Below are positions 55,402 through 64,000 of a DNA stretch of 64,000 nt, one piece after another (the stretch's first letter is position 1; every line of letters starts with the position of its first letter). The notes under the pieces were generated by a model. The model saw only the letters and a list, made by a program, of their open reading frames with translations, had not been told where the DNA came from and searched no databases. Made by a program: the position numbers and the translations under genes. Origin of the DNA: Sunxiuqinia sp963678245 (GTDB lineage: Bacteria; Bacteroidota; Bacteroidia; Bacteroidales; Prolixibacteraceae); NCBI GenBank assembly GCA_965140765.1, contig OZ223309.1, positions 1,488,001 through 1,552,000 on the forward strand, in the 5' to 3' direction.

Positions 55402-55953
55402 CTAATATTCCACTAACATGGACTTGGACAATTCTTCTGCTTTTTCGGCACCAATTATTTCTTCAACAAGCTTAAGTCCAAATTTTAACGCAACGCCAAT
55501 TCCGCGAGCCGTGACGATGTTGTCAGAAACGGTTGTCGGGTCTCTTAAAACTTCAGCTCCATGGAGTTCTTTCTCAAAACCAGGATAGCAAACAGCCTTC
55601 TGTCTCTTCAATATTCCTAAATGCCCGAGCACAAGTGGTGCAGCACATATCGCACCCAATAGTTTTTTTTCGTTATTGAATTTTAGGATTTGTTCCCGCA
55701 AGCCCTTATGATTATCCAGATTTGTCGCTCCAGGCATTCCTCCGGGCAATACAATGACGTCAAAAGTTGAATAATCGAGCTCATGAAATAGGGTGTCGGT
55801 AACGATTGGGATCTGATGGCCTCCTACAACTGTTTTTGTATCGGTCATGGAAACCATAATAACATCCAGCTCTGCTCTTCTTAATACATCAACAATGCTT
55901 ATTGCTTCAACTTCTTCAAATCCGGTTGCAAGATGTACAGCTATTTTTGTCAT
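55402..55953 (-). CDS. DJ-1/PfpI family protein
   Basis: 183 residues. Close to the DJ-1/YajL branch: FEEVEAI with Glu16, VLPGGMPGATNL and LGAICAAPLVLG with the reactive Cys103 at the nucleophile elbow, then ITARGIGVAL-like C-terminus (VTARGIGVALKFGLKLVEEI). Members act as protein or small-molecule repair enzymes or redox-stress chaperones; the exact role is debated. Convergent with the histidine kinase gene, 2 bases apart. Confidence 0.9.
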   Translation of the reverse strand: MTKIAVHLATGFEEVEAISIVDVLRRAELDVIMVSMTDTKTVVGGHQIPIVTDTLFHELDYSTFDVIVLPGGMPGATNLDNHKGLREQILKFNNEKKLLGAICAAPLVLGHLGILKRQKAVCYPGFEKELHGAEVLRDPTTVSDNIVTARGIGVALKFGLKLVEEIIGAEKAEELSKSMLVEY

Positions 55954-56000
55954 GTCAGTTTCTGTTTTTCGTGATTCGTATTTTACTTTCGATTAAAAAT

Positions 56001-56036
56001 AAAAAAAATGATCCGCAATTGCGAACCATTTTTTTT
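56001..56036 (-). terminator. Terminator of the RpoE-like sigma gene
   Basis: An inverted repeat with arms of 18 bases (AATGATCCGCAA side and TTGCGAACCATT side, two mismatches), flanked by A8 and T8. On the - strand the T run follows the stem, 30 bases after the sigma gene stop. It could also work in the other direction. Confidence 0.75.
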
Positions 56037-56065
56037 AACTGATCTAATCATTTTATAGCGATCAA

Positions 56066-56572
56066 CTAGATAGCATATTCTTTTAAAGCTTTTTCCAATT
56101 TTTTTCTGGTGAAGAAAATACGGCTTTTCACTGTTCCTAACGGAAGGCTGAGTTTGTCTGCAATTTCTTTGTATTTATAACCATCCAAAAACATTTTAAA
56201 TGGAACTTTATATTCCTTTTCAAGGGCGTTGATATTTTTAATGATTTCTTTAGAGCTGTAAAATGAATCCGGAGACGGATAAATTTTGTCTTTTGAAAAC
56301 TTTAAATGAAAATCGTTATTTGCTCCATCAAAGGTGCTTTTGGCTTTTACATTCCTTCTATAGTTATTAATGAAGGTGTTTTTCATTATTGTATAAATCC
56401 ACGCTTTAAAGTTTGTGTTCTGCGTAAATTTATCACGGTAAGTAAGTGCTTTTAAAAAGGTCTCTTGCAAAAGATCTTGAGCTTTTTCCTGATCTGCAGT
56501 TAAACTAAGTGCATAATACAAGAGTTTGTCTTGCAATCCTAAAAGTGCGTTGTTAAATTGAACTTGTGTCAT
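56066..56572 (-). CDS. ECF sigma factor, RpoE-like
   Basis: 168 residues. Region 2: DQEKAQDLLQETFLKALTY, then TNFKAWIYTIMKNTFINNYRR; region 4 HTH: YKYKEIADKLSLPLGTVKSR. No anti-sigma gene is adjacent. Its form is that of the common stand-alone RpoE-like sigma factors in Bacteroidota. A -7 box, TATATTTG, lies 33 bases upstream of the start. Confidence 0.93.
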   Translation of the reverse strand: MTQVQFNNALLGLQDKLLYYALSLTADQEKAQDLLQETFLKALTYRDKFTQNTNFKAWIYTIMKNTFINNYRRNVKAKSTFDGANNDFHLKFSKDKIYPSPDSFYSSKEIIKNINALEKEYKVPFKMFLDGYKYKEIADKLSLPLGTVKSRIFFTRKKLEKALKEYAI

Positions 56573-56605
56573 GGCAGCGTGTTTTTAATGAGTTATTGTT
56601 TAGAA

Positions 56606-56613
56606 CAAATATA
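56606..56613 (-). promoter_or_regulatory. Bacteroidota -7 element of the RpoE-like gene
   Basis: Reads TATATTTG on the - strand, 33 bases before the sigma factor ATG. No -33 match was found at the usual distance. Confidence 0.45.
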
Positions 56614-57200
56614 AATAAACAACCCCTTTCCTTAAAGGATTTAGGGGTCTTTTATTATTCGATTTTATTTATTTGAGATAAAGAAAATTGATACATGCTG
56701 ATTATAAGCAGTTAGTGTTTATATACGATATTTACATAAAAATGTTTGACGTTTTAAAGCTGTCGTAAAACAATCTGTTTTTATTTGGATTAACTATGAA
56801 TTATTCTTTTCGTTTTGTATTTTAAAATCATTTCTCAGGATTCTTCCTTGTAATTATTTAAGGAAACTGTTATTGTGAATTTTCCATAGTATGTTTTTGC
56901 GCATCATTTGTTTATCAAAGAACTACCTTCCCATACTCAACGATCATGCAGAACCTGTGACAATTGTTTGTTTTGGACGTATTGGATCGCATATTTTGCT
57001 GTTTGTTAGTTTATTGTATTTCATTGAGTGGTTTTGTTTGCGTATACATGCCACTAACTATTTTGTTTCAATATATCTACAGTCGGGGTGAGTATTCTAC
57101 AAAAGGATCGTTTCAGTTTTTTTGTACCATAGTGCATAAAATGCTTGCTGCTTTTCAAAATGGCTCTGGAAAACGACTTTCGGATGTAGTCATATATTTC

Positions 57201-57208
57201 TACATTTG
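57201..57208 (+). promoter_or_regulatory. Bacteroidota -7 element of the TonB receptor gene
   Basis: TACATTTG matches TAnnTTTG; TTTC at 57178-57181 is a weak -33 box at 19 bases. The predicted leader is about 30 bases, too short for a riboswitch. Confidence 0.5.
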
Positions 57209-57242
57209 CGGCTTCTGATTACTTATTCGAGAACAAATTCAA

Positions 57243-59345
57243 ATGAAAAAGTTAAGTTTTAAACACAGTTGGGCAACCAGACTTGTTTTTAAACGATGGG
57301 GAGGTCAAAAGTATTCGTTGTTTCAGGCATTAAACAGGCAAGTGCGTATTGGCGTATTGGCCGTTGCTTATTTTATGGTGTCTGGAATTAATGATGCAAT
57401 TGCACAACCTGATAGTTTGGAAGTAAAGATGGAATATGATCTTGATGAGATCGAGGTCAGCGCCCAACGAGCACCTGTGACATATTCGCAGGTGGCACGG
57501 ATTATTTCCGTGATTGAGAAAGATCAAACTGATGCGGCTCCGGTCAATAGTATTCAAGACCTTCTGGAGTATGCACTGAGTGTTGACATTCGGCAACGAG
57601 GAACGCACGGCGTTCAAGCCGACGTTTCAGTCCGGGGAGGTTCTTTCGATCAAACACTCATCCTTTTAAATGGAATCAATCTTTCCGACCCCCAAACCGG
57701 TCACCATAGCCTCAACTTGCCGGTTAGTTTTAAAAGCATCAAACGTATTGAAATATTGGAAGGTCCCGGAGCCCGGATTTATGGTCCGAACGCATTTTCG
57801 GGTGCTATCAATATTGTTACGGAGCCTGATGATAGTGATCAAGCCACTTTGGATGTGACTTATGGGGAAAAACAGTTGAGAGATATTAATGTATCGGCAA
57901 ATAAGCAAATTGGGAAACTGCAAAGTTTTGTTGCTTTCAATGACAAAGCATCCGATGGATACATTGATAACACCGATTTTAAAAGTTCCAATATCTTCTA
58001 TCATGGAGCGTTGAATAGCGATGCCGGAAGGTTGGAACTACAGGCTGGATTCTCAAACAAACAATTTGGCGCTAACAGCTTTTACACGCCCAAATACCCC
58101 AATCAGTTTGAAGAAACCAAAACCACTTTTGCGTCATTAAAATTTGAAACAGGAGAGAAACTGCATTTTACTCCAACACTGTACTGGCGTCGTCATCAGG
58201 ATCGGTTTGAACTATTTCGAGAAGATGTCTATGAAAAGACCGCAGATGGGTATCGGGTTTGGAATGGTGATACGATCCCTTCGTGGCACACTGGCAACAA
58301 TTACCACATGACAGATATTTTAGGAACATCGATTAATAGTTGGTTCGCCAGCGATTTAGGAAAAACGGCATTTGGAGCTGAGTTTCGTTCTGAAAATATT
58401 TGGAGCAATGTGCTGGGTGAAGATCTGGATGAGCCGATTGATGTGCCGGGCGAGGATGGACAACAGTTTACGAAATCACATTCAAGAACTACAGCATCTT
58501 TTTTTGCTGAGCACACATTCTATTTGGGAAGATTTACGGCTTCGGGAGGAGCAATGGCTAACTGGATTTCGGATCTTAATTTTGACTGGAATATTTATCC
58601 CGGCATTGACTTGAGTTACATGCTCACTGAAAAACTGAAGCTGTATGGTTCATTCAACAAATCGTTGCGAATGCCCACATTTACTGATTTATATTACAGT
58701 GGTCCTACCAACCAAGGAAATCCGAATTTGAAGCCGGAGCGATCAACAACCATCGAAGGTGGTGTAAAATTGAATAATCGTTATTTGCATTTGCAGACAG
58801 GCTACTATCATCGAGTTGGAACGGATTTAATCGACTGGGTTCGCGAAAGTGAGGAGTTCCTTTGGGAAACCCAAAATCTAACAGAAATTAAAAGTGATGG
58901 TTTTGAATTTACTGGCGCTTTGTTTGTACCTGAACTTATTGATGCTTATTTCTTTGTTAGAAAGATCAACGTTAACTATTCGTATAACTCGCTGAATAGA
59001 AGTCAAAGCGAGTTTTTATCGAATTATGCATTGGACAATTTAAAACACAAACTGGTTATTTCAATCGACCATAAAATATGGAAGAACCTTTTTGCTTCGT
59101 GGAATTATCGGTTTCAGGAAAGAAATGGAACGTATACCAAATTTGAAAATAAGGAGCCTGTTGGTGAAGCAAACTATGAGGCATTTGGGTTGACTGATCT
59201 GAAAGTGTATTGGAAGACACCCAGGTTGCTGTTGTCGGCATCGGCAACAAACGTTTTTGATAAAGAATATATTGATTTAGGTAATATTATCCAATCAGGA
59301 CGCTGGATCAGTTTTGGAGTGAAATATCAAATTGGCTTAAGCTAA
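57243..59345 (+). CDS. BtuB-like TonB-dependent outer-membrane receptor
   Basis: 700 residues. Unlike SusC it has no carboxypeptidase-like domain. A long N-terminal extension (about 55 residues, with RLVFKRWGGQKYSLFQALNR before the hydrophobic core) precedes cleavage near AIAQP. The TonB-box region is DLDEIEVSAQRAP; the plug (about 75-195) has LLNGINLSDPQTGHHSLN and GPGARIYGPNAFSGAINIV; the barrel ends SFGVKYQIGLS. The plug and size are closest to vitamin-B12/siderophore-type receptors. B12 would fit the corrinoid genes of the PUL, but no B12 riboswitch or ABC transporter is nearby, so the ligand is open. Confidence 0.85.
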   Translation: MKKLSFKHSWATRLVFKRWGGQKYSLFQALNRQVRIGVLAVAYFMVSGINDAIAQPDSLEVKMEYDLDEIEVSAQRAPVTYSQVARIISVIEKDQTDAAPVNSIQDLLEYALSVDIRQRGTHGVQADVSVRGGSFDQTLILLNGINLSDPQTGHHSLNLPVSFKSIKRIEILEGPGARIYGPNAFSGAINIVTEPDDSDQATLDVTYGEKQLRDINVSANKQIGKLQSFVAFNDKASDGYIDNTDFKSSNIFYHGALNSDAGRLELQAGFSNKQFGANSFYTPKYPNQFEETKTTFASLKFETGEKLHFTPTLYWRRHQDRFELFREDVYEKTADGYRVWNGDTIPSWHTGNNYHMTDILGTSINSWFASDLGKTAFGAEFRSENIWSNVLGEDLDEPIDVPGEDGQQFTKSHSRTTASFFAEHTFYLGRFTASGGAMANWISDLNFDWNIYPGIDLSYMLTEKLKLYGSFNKSLRMPTFTDLYYSGPTNQGNPNLKPERSTTIEGGVKLNNRYLHLQTGYYHRVGTDLIDWVRESEEFLWETQNLTEIKSDGFEFTGALFVPELIDAYFFVRKINVNYSYNSLNRSQSEFLSNYALDNLKHKLVISIDHKIWKNLFASWNYRFQERNGTYTKFENKEPVGEANYEAFGLTDLKVYWKTPRLLLSASATNVFDKEYIDLGNIIQSGRWISFGVKYQIGLS

Positions 59346-59377
59346 TTTACAGTAATAATATATAAGTAATCAGAATG

Positions 59378-59403
59378 AAAGGGCACTTGTTTGGGTGCCC
59401 TTT
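59378..59403. terminator. Shared hairpin between receptor and ornithine carbamoyltransferase genes
   Basis: AAAGGGCAC (59378-59386) pairs with GTGCCCTTT (59395-59403) around 8 bases, between convergent genes. T runs on either side are short, so efficiency is uncertain. Confidence 0.65.
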
Positions 59404-59413
59404 GCTATGTCTT

Positions 59414-60412
59414 TCAGCCCAGGGTTGCAACCATTACAGCTTTTATGGTATGCATGCGATTTTCTGCCTGATCAAAAACAATGGAAGCTGAACTCTCAAA
59501 TACTTCTTCTGTAACTTCCATTGACTGAAGTTCAAATTTTTTAAAAATTTCTCGCCCAACTTTGGTTTCCTGATCGTGAAATGCAGGAAGACAGTGCATG
59601 AACTTTACATCGGCATTACCTGTCAGTTTCATTACTTCATTGTTTATTTGATAGGGGCGAAGTAGCTTTATCCTTTCATCCCAAACTTCTTCTGGCTCGC
59701 CCATCGAAACCCAAACATCGGTATAGAGGAAGTCGCATTCTTTTACGCCTTCAGGCACGCTTTCGGTGATTGTAATTTTTGCGCCGCTTTTTACTGCAAT
59801 GCTTTTTGTAAGTTCGATAAGTTCCTTGTCGGGCTGGCAACTTGAAGGAGCTGCTGCTCGAAAGTCCATGCCCATTATTGCAGCACCAACCATTAGCGAG
59901 TTACCCATATTGTTGTGGGCATCACCTAAATAGCAAAATGAAATTTTATTTAGCGGTTTATCTGCATGCTCTTTCATTGTCAGAAAGTCAGCTAAGATCT
60001 GCGTCGGATGAAATTCGTTGGTGAGTCCATTCCAAACCGGGACACCTGCATATTGGCCTAGTTCTTCAACAATTTGTTGCTCAAACCCACGGTATTGAAT
60101 ACCATCGTACATTCTCCCCAAAACCCGGGCGGTATCTTTCATCGATTCTTTATGTCCGATTTGTGAACCTCCCGGACCAAGAAATGTAACGTGCGCCCCT
60201 TGATCGAATGCGGCCACTTCGAAAGCGCAACGTGTACGGGTTGATGTTTTTTCAAAAATCAGGGCGATATTTTTTCCCTGTAACATTTGTTCCTCAGTAC
60301 GATTATATTTTGCGAGTTTTAGTTTCTCGGCCAATTCAAGTAGTTGATTGATTTCTTCGGCTGTGTAGTCTAAAAGTTTAAGAAAATTTCGGTTTTTAAG
60401 ATTTAGTATCAT
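59414..60412 (-). CDS. Ornithine carbamoyltransferase, probably catabolic
   Basis: 332 residues. Carbamoyl-phosphate loop STRTR (residues 57-61), HPTQILADF, ornithine loop VWVSMGEPEEVW and FMHCLPAFHD. Anabolic enzymes of many Bacteroidota use N-acetyl- or succinyl-ornithine, whereas this one has normal ornithine-type motifs and length. The gene overlaps carbamate kinase by 17 bases. Together they would turn citrulline into ornithine, CO2, ammonia and ATP. No arginine deiminase gene is in the window. Family firm; direction inferred from the neighbour. Confidence 0.92.
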   Translation of the reverse strand: MILNLKNRNFLKLLDYTAEEINQLLELAEKLKLAKYNRTEEQMLQGKNIALIFEKTSTRTRCAFEVAAFDQGAHVTFLGPGGSQIGHKESMKDTARVLGRMYDGIQYRGFEQQIVEELGQYAGVPVWNGLTNEFHPTQILADFLTMKEHADKPLNKISFCYLGDAHNNMGNSLMVGAAIMGMDFRAAAPSSCQPDKELIELTKSIAVKSGAKITITESVPEGVKECDFLYTDVWVSMGEPEEVWDERIKLLRPYQINNEVMKLTGNADVKFMHCLPAFHDQETKVGREIFKKFELQSMEVTEEVFESSASIVFDQAENRMHTIKAVMVATLG

Positions 60413-61385
60413 GATTTTGTTTTTTGTTGCCGTAATTCAATGTTATTTTCGATCCATAGGATTTGTCTGATAATTTGGTTGCTTCGGTAATAACGCTTTT
60501 TTGTCCTCCGTTTTCAATAAAACTTAGGCAAGCTCTTATTTTGGGAGCCATACTTCCTTCTCCAAAAATACCATTGTTGAGATATTCCAATGTGTCTTTG
60601 TAATCAAGAAATTCTAGTTTCTTTTGTGTTGGCAATCCATAATCTTTAAAAATGTATGGGACGTCAGTTAAAATGTAAAATTCATCAGCGTTAATGGTTG
60701 ACGCCAGCAATGCCGAGCTCATATCTTTATCGATTACTGCATCTACAGTTCGAATATTATTTTTAGTGTCCAGATATACAGGAATACCGCCTCCTCCGGC
60801 AGTAATAACAATATTACCTTCGCGAACCATCCGTTCAATAATTTCTTTGTTGAGTATGTCAATTGGAGTGGGAGAGGGAACAACCCGCTGAAAACTTCCC
60901 TGGTGTTTCGAACTTGGTTTGAATTGCCAGCCCTTTAATTTTGTGAGCTGATTGGCTTCCCTCTTGCTGTATATTTTACCAATCCGTTTTGTCGGATTCT
61001 GAAAAGCATGATCATTTGGATTAACAGCAACCATACTGATTACTGATATAATATTTTTGTCAATTCTGTGTTGGTTTAATACGTTGCGCATCATGCGTTC
61101 AATCATATAACCAATTCCACCCTGCGAATCAGCAACGCAAACATCGAGTGGCATTGGCGCAATATTGTACATTGCTTCTCCCGAATCATTTCGCATCATA
61201 ATATTGCCAACTTGCGGACCGTTTCCATGTGTGATAACTAAGTTGTATCCTTCCCGAACTAAATGCACCAAATTTTCGAGAGTTGCAGTGGTGTTTTGCT
61301 CCTGTTCGTCTATTGTTCCAGCTTCATTATCACGTAGCAAGGCATTTCCACCCAGTGCAATTACTGCCAACTTTTGTTTGTTCAT
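60396..61385 (-). CDS. arcC: Carbamate kinase
   Basis: 329 residues. Makes ATP from carbamoyl phosphate. Family motifs: VIALGGNALLRDNE at the start, ITHGNGPQVGNIMMR, SQGGIGYMIERMM, VITAGGGGIPVY and DKDMSSALLA. It lies upstream of, and overlaps by 17 bases with, the carbamoyltransferase, so the two form one operon with a promoter box at 61412-61419. Confidence 0.95.
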   Translation of the reverse strand: MNKQKLAVIALGGNALLRDNEAGTIDEQEQNTTATLENLVHLVREGYNLVITHGNGPQVGNIMMRNDSGEAMYNIAPMPLDVCVADSQGGIGYMIERMMRNVLNQHRIDKNIISVISMVAVNPNDHAFQNPTKRIGKIYSKREANQLTKLKGWQFKPSSKHQGSFQRVVPSPTPIDILNKEIIERMVREGNIVITAGGGGIPVYLDTKNNIRTVDAVIDKDMSSALLASTINADEFYILTDVPYIFKDYGLPTQKKLEFLDYKDTLEYLNNGIFGEGSMAPKIRACLSFIENGGQKSVITEATKLSDKSYGSKITLNYGNKKQNHDTKS

Positions 61386-61411
61386 CGTTTTTTTAATTAA
61401 CGGGCTTTACA

Positions 61412-61419
61412 CAAACATA
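61412..61419 (-). promoter_or_regulatory. Bacteroidota -7 element of the arcC operon
   Basis: Reads TATGTTTG on the - strand, 26 bases before the arcC ATG. No clear -33 box. Confidence 0.5.
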
Positions 61420-61691
61420 GAAAAATAGGTGTAATAAAAAGGTGACGAAACTGCTAGTTATTTCTTTATTTGTCTGTTGTAGAGCAGAGATTTTTTGATC
61501 ATTTTATTCTGATTGTAAGCGTGGTTTTTCTCTTTCAAATTTAGGACGTCAGAATTCTGTTTCTAAAAAAACAAATTCAACCAACAATGCATAGGGATGA
61601 AAAAAGTTGGCTTTTTTGAAATGACCATCTAATATGATTTTTTTCAATATTTAAGCAGCCCAAAAGGCACGATATGCTGTCCAAATTTCGT

Positions 61692-61699
61692 TAACTTTG
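61692..61699 (+). promoter_or_regulatory. Bacteroidota -7 element of ftsK
   Basis: TAACTTTG matches TAnnTTTG, 24 bases before ATG 61724. No clear -33 box. Confidence 0.5.
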
Positions 61700-61723
61700 C
61701 AATCGAAATTTCAAAAATACCTC

Positions 61724-64000
61724 ATGGCTAAAAAGACCAAAAGAAAACCTATGAAGAAGAAAAACAATAGTTTGAAAGCATTAATTTCTTTTTTTCAGGG
61801 GGATAAGTTTAAGTATACCGTTGGTTTATTTCTATTTGTGTTTGCGCTTTATTTATTAATTGCATTCATTTCTTTCTTGTTTACAGGTCATGCTGATCAT
61901 AGTAAATTAGATCTTTCGTGGCGTGAATTGTTGGCGAATACCGAAATAAAAGTTAGAAATAAGGCTGGAAAAACTGGCGCATTTTTGAGTGAAGCAATCA
62001 TTAATCGTGGGTTTGGAATTTCAAGTTTTCTATTGATTTTCATGCTGGTTATAACAGCGTTCCATTTTTTTAAGCGTCCGCTGGTCAGGTACTGGAATTC
62101 AATAATACTTGCGTTTGTGAGTATGCTTTGGCTCTCACTGTTTTTTGGGCTTTTACTAACGGATGTGAATACGGATAGCTTTCTATATCTTGGGGGGGAG
62201 AATGGTTATTTTCTGGCTGTTTGGTTAAGCTCGCTTGTCGGATATATTGGCACCTTTTTTATTCTGGTTTTTAGTTTGTTCTTGATCGTGCTTTTCAGTT
62301 TTAAAAACTTTATTCCCTGGTTGCAAAAGCTATTTGGTAAAAAGGAGATGGGAGAGAATGACGAGCAGCCAAGTTCTGTTGAGCAAAGTCAGGATGTTGA
62401 GATGGAGGATAGCATTTCAAAAGTTATCGACGATAATGATACCATCGAAACCATTTTTGATCCCGATGAAAATGATCTCGAATTGGATGAATCGATCGAT
62501 ACGAAAAAGATTCAAACGAATGTGCGGGAACAGCTTTCAGAAAAAAGCGGGAACGAGGAAAATGAAGATGACCTCGAGATGAGTGTTGAGAAGGTGGAAG
62601 AGGAGACAGATGAGAATTATGAGCATGAAGCGATGGTTGATTATGATCCAACGCTGGATTTGTCAAACTACCAGTTCCCTTCGATTGATTTGCTGGATGA
62701 TCACTCTTCAGGTAATGCTGAAGTAAGTAATGAAGAGCTAATTTCGAATAAGAATAAAATTGTTGAAACACTTCGCCATTACAAAATTGAGATTACTAAA
62801 ATTCGTGCAACCATTGGCCCAACAATTACCTTATACGAAATTGTGCCGGCTCCGGGAATTCGAATAGCTAAAATCAAGAACCTGGAGGATGATATCGCCT
62901 TGAGTTTAGCTGCTCTTGGAATTCGGATTATCGCGCCAATTCCCGGACGCGGAACAATTGGTATTGAAGTGCCTAATCAAAATCCTGAGATTGTCTCGAT
63001 GCGATCGATCATAGCCTCCAAAAAGTTTCAGGAAAGTACAGCCGAATTGCCTGTTGTGCTTGGTAAAACAATTTCGAACGAAACTTTTTTGATTGACTTA
63101 GCAAAAATGCCTCACATTTTGGTAGCCGGTGCTACCGGACAAGGAAAATCAGTTGGATTGAATGCGATTATTGCTTCGTTGCTTTACAAAAAGCATCCGG
63201 CACAATTAAAGTTGGTTTTAATTGATCCGAAAAAGGTGGAGCTGAGCTTGTATTCGACTATTGAAAAGCATTTTTTGGCCAAACTTCCAGACGAGGAGGA
63301 AGCCATTATTACTGATATTCAGAAAGTGAAACATACGCTGAATTCAGTCAATATTGAGATGGACACCCGATATGATTTATTGAAGAAAGCACATACCCGA
63401 AATATTAAAGAATACAACAAGAAGTTTATTAGTCGGCGTTTAAATCCTGACAAAGGTCACCGATATCTGCCATATATTGTAGTTGTGATTGACGAATTTG
63501 CCGATTTAATTATGACCGCCGGAAAAGAAGTGGAATTGCCGATCGCCCGTATTGCACAATTGGCTCGTGCGGTGGGAATCCATATGATTATAGCAACTCA
63601 GCGGCCATCTGTAAGTATTATTACCGGGGTAATCAAGGCGAATTTCCCGACACGTATTGCTTTTAAAGTTGCGTCGATGATTGATTCACGTACTATCTTA
63701 GATACTTCCGGAGCCAACCAGCTAATTGGTAAAGGTGATATGTTGATTGCAATGGGTAGCAGTATTACGCGTTTGCAATGTGCATTCCTTGATACTCCGG
63801 AGGTCGACCGCATTTGTTCGCACATCTCGGAACAACAAGGATATCCAACGGCTTTTTTATTGCCTGAATATGAAGGGGAAGATGCTGGCGGAGTTCAGGG
63901 AACAGACTTAGCTAATCGGGATGAAATATTCGATGATGCCGCGCGTATCGTTGTGGTTAATCAAATGGGTTCAACCTCAATGATTCAGCGTAAATTTTCG
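61724..64000 (+). CDS. ftsK: DNA translocase FtsK, 3' end outside the window
   Basis: 759 residues are visible and the frame is open at the window end, so the gamma DNA-reading domain is cut off. Moves chromosome ends through the division septum. Parts: a basic start (MAKKTKRKPMKKK), four membrane helices (about 28-205), an acidic Glu/Asp-rich linker (about 205-330), an alpha domain (LRHYKIEITKIRATIGPTI) and the RecA-like motor with Walker A GATGQGKS (residues 469-476), Walker B VVVIDEFADL and ATQRPSVSIITGVIKANFP. The last visible residues, STSMIQRKFS, are a known FtsK block just before the linker to gamma. Confidence 0.96.
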   Translation, partial: MAKKTKRKPMKKKNNSLKALISFFQGDKFKYTVGLFLFVFALYLLIAFISFLFTGHADHSKLDLSWRELLANTEIKVRNKAGKTGAFLSEAIINRGFGISSFLLIFMLVITAFHFFKRPLVRYWNSIILAFVSMLWLSLFFGLLLTDVNTDSFLYLGGENGYFLAVWLSSLVGYIGTFFILVFSLFLIVLFSFKNFIPWLQKLFGKKEMGENDEQPSSVEQSQDVEMEDSISKVIDDNDTIETIFDPDENDLELDESIDTKKIQTNVREQLSEKSGNEENEDDLEMSVEKVEEETDENYEHEAMVDYDPTLDLSNYQFPSIDLLDDHSSGNAEVSNEELISNKNKIVETLRHYKIEITKIRATIGPTITLYEIVPAPGIRIAKIKNLEDDIALSLAALGIRIIAPIPGRGTIGIEVPNQNPEIVSMRSIIASKKFQESTAELPVVLGKTISNETFLIDLAKMPHILVAGATGQGKSVGLNAIIASLLYKKHPAQLKLVLIDPKKVELSLYSTIEKHFLAKLPDEEEAIITDIQKVKHTLNSVNIEMDTRYDLLKKAHTRNIKEYNKKFISRRLNPDKGHRYLPYIVVVIDEFADLIMTAGKEVELPIARIAQLARAVGIHMIIATQRPSVSIITGVIKANFPTRIAFKVASMIDSRTILDTSGANQLIGKGDMLIAMGSSITRLQCAFLDTPEVDRICSHISEQQGYPTAFLLPEYEGEDAGGVQGTDLANRDEIFDDAARIVVVNQMGSTSMIQRKFS

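Larger units (their letters stand above)
56573..57242 (+). other. 670-base AT-rich gap between sigma factor and TonB receptor
   Basis: No convincing gene. Two overlapping short open frames (56891-57091 and 56964-57218) have no recognisable domains and lie in different frames; I leave them out. The left end holds the sigma gene promoter (56606-56613, - strand) and the right end the receptor promoter (57201-57208). A GGAAAC...GTGAA...TTCC stretch near 56861-56884 slightly recalls a cobalamin riboswitch, but the rest of that fold is missing. Confidence 0.5.
61386..61723. other. 338-base divergent promoter region of arcC and ftsK
   Basis: Non-coding and AT-rich. Holds the arcC -7 box (- strand, 61412-61419) and the ftsK -7 box (61692-61699). 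I see no other gene or strong hairpin. Confidence 0.6.

Noticed and set aside
56855..57070. Possible cobalamin riboswitch upstream of the BtuB-like receptor
   Set aside because: A GGAAAC...GTGAA...TTCC stretch and a GCCACTA are present, but the GCxGxCCCGCxACTG core and the closing elements are missing. A promoter box at 57201 would also start the transcript downstream of this region.
56891..57218. Two short open frames in the 670-base gap
   Set aside because: They overlap in different frames, have no domain, no good start context, and look like chance frames in AT-rich DNA.
62334..62771. Open frames on both strands in the region of the FtsK acidic linker
   Set aside because: They arise from the Glu/Asp-rich repeats of the FtsK linker read in other frames; the true frame is continuous from 61724.
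1..64000. CRISPR arrays, tRNA, rRNA and prophage genes
   Set aside because: No regularly spaced repeats, tRNA-like cloverleaf ends, rRNA segments or phage structural genes were found on reading the window.

Overview
The window is chromosomal DNA of a Bacteroidota bacterium. The evidence is a SusC/SusD pair with its own ECF sigma factor and FecR-type anti-sigma factor, many signal-peptidase II lipoproteins, and promoters of the Bacteroidota type (TAnnTTTG at -7) instead of sigma70 boxes. An oxygen-dependent coproporphyrinogen oxidase (HemF) points to an aerobic or facultative, free-living member (Marinilabiliales-like is a guess) rather than a strict gut anaerobe. No tRNA, rRNA, CRISPR array, insertion sequence or prophage was seen.

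Layout. 1-1860: heme synthesis (hemF, cut at the window start, and hemH). 1954-36519: one large polysaccharide utilization locus (PUL), all on the + strand except an AraC-type regulator. It runs: mutarotase-like lipoprotein, sigma/anti-sigma, SusC, SusD, GH2, a GH67/GH20-like lipoprotein, a GH141-like beta-helix protein, AraC regulator, cytoplasmic GH31, UROD-like protein, Gfo/Idh/MocA oxidoreductase, PhyH dioxygenase, TIM-barrel epimerase-like protein, SSS symporter, lipoprotein TIM barrel, DUF3826, then a compact corrinoid block (corrinoid protein, UROD-thioredoxin fusion, COG0523 GTPase, MetH-activation-like protein), a GH43-like lipoprotein and four enzymes resembling the oxidative L-fucose-type pathway. 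36547-44467: housekeeping genes, mostly on the - strand (aroE, popT-type DUF368, rsmE, sixA, prmA, tpiA, a DsrE-family gene) with a + strand phosphodiesterase and a SatD-like/DUF3307 pair. 44763-48841: a second GH2 enzyme divergent from a membrane-bound winged-helix regulator that is split by a frameshift at an A8 run. 48845-64000: YkgJ-type cysteine-cluster protein, purL, a TPR histidine kinase, DJ-1/PfpI protein, RpoE-like sigma factor, BtuB-like TonB receptor, ornithine carbamoyltransferase with carbamate kinase, and FtsK (cut at the window end).

How the parts may work together. SusC/D would bind and import a glycan. Envelope GH2, GH67-like, GH141-like and GH43-like enzymes, plus cytoplasmic GH31, would release sugars. 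Mutarotase, aldo/keto reductase, lactonase and Zn-dehydrogenase would oxidise a 6-deoxy or related L-sugar. The most unusual part is a complete-looking B12-dependent methyl-transfer set (two UROD-family methyltransferase-like proteins, a corrinoid carrier and two upkeep proteins) inside the same gene run. The reading I favour is that it removes methyl groups from O-methylated sugars released from the glycan. This is inferred from gene context and motifs and is not demonstrated.
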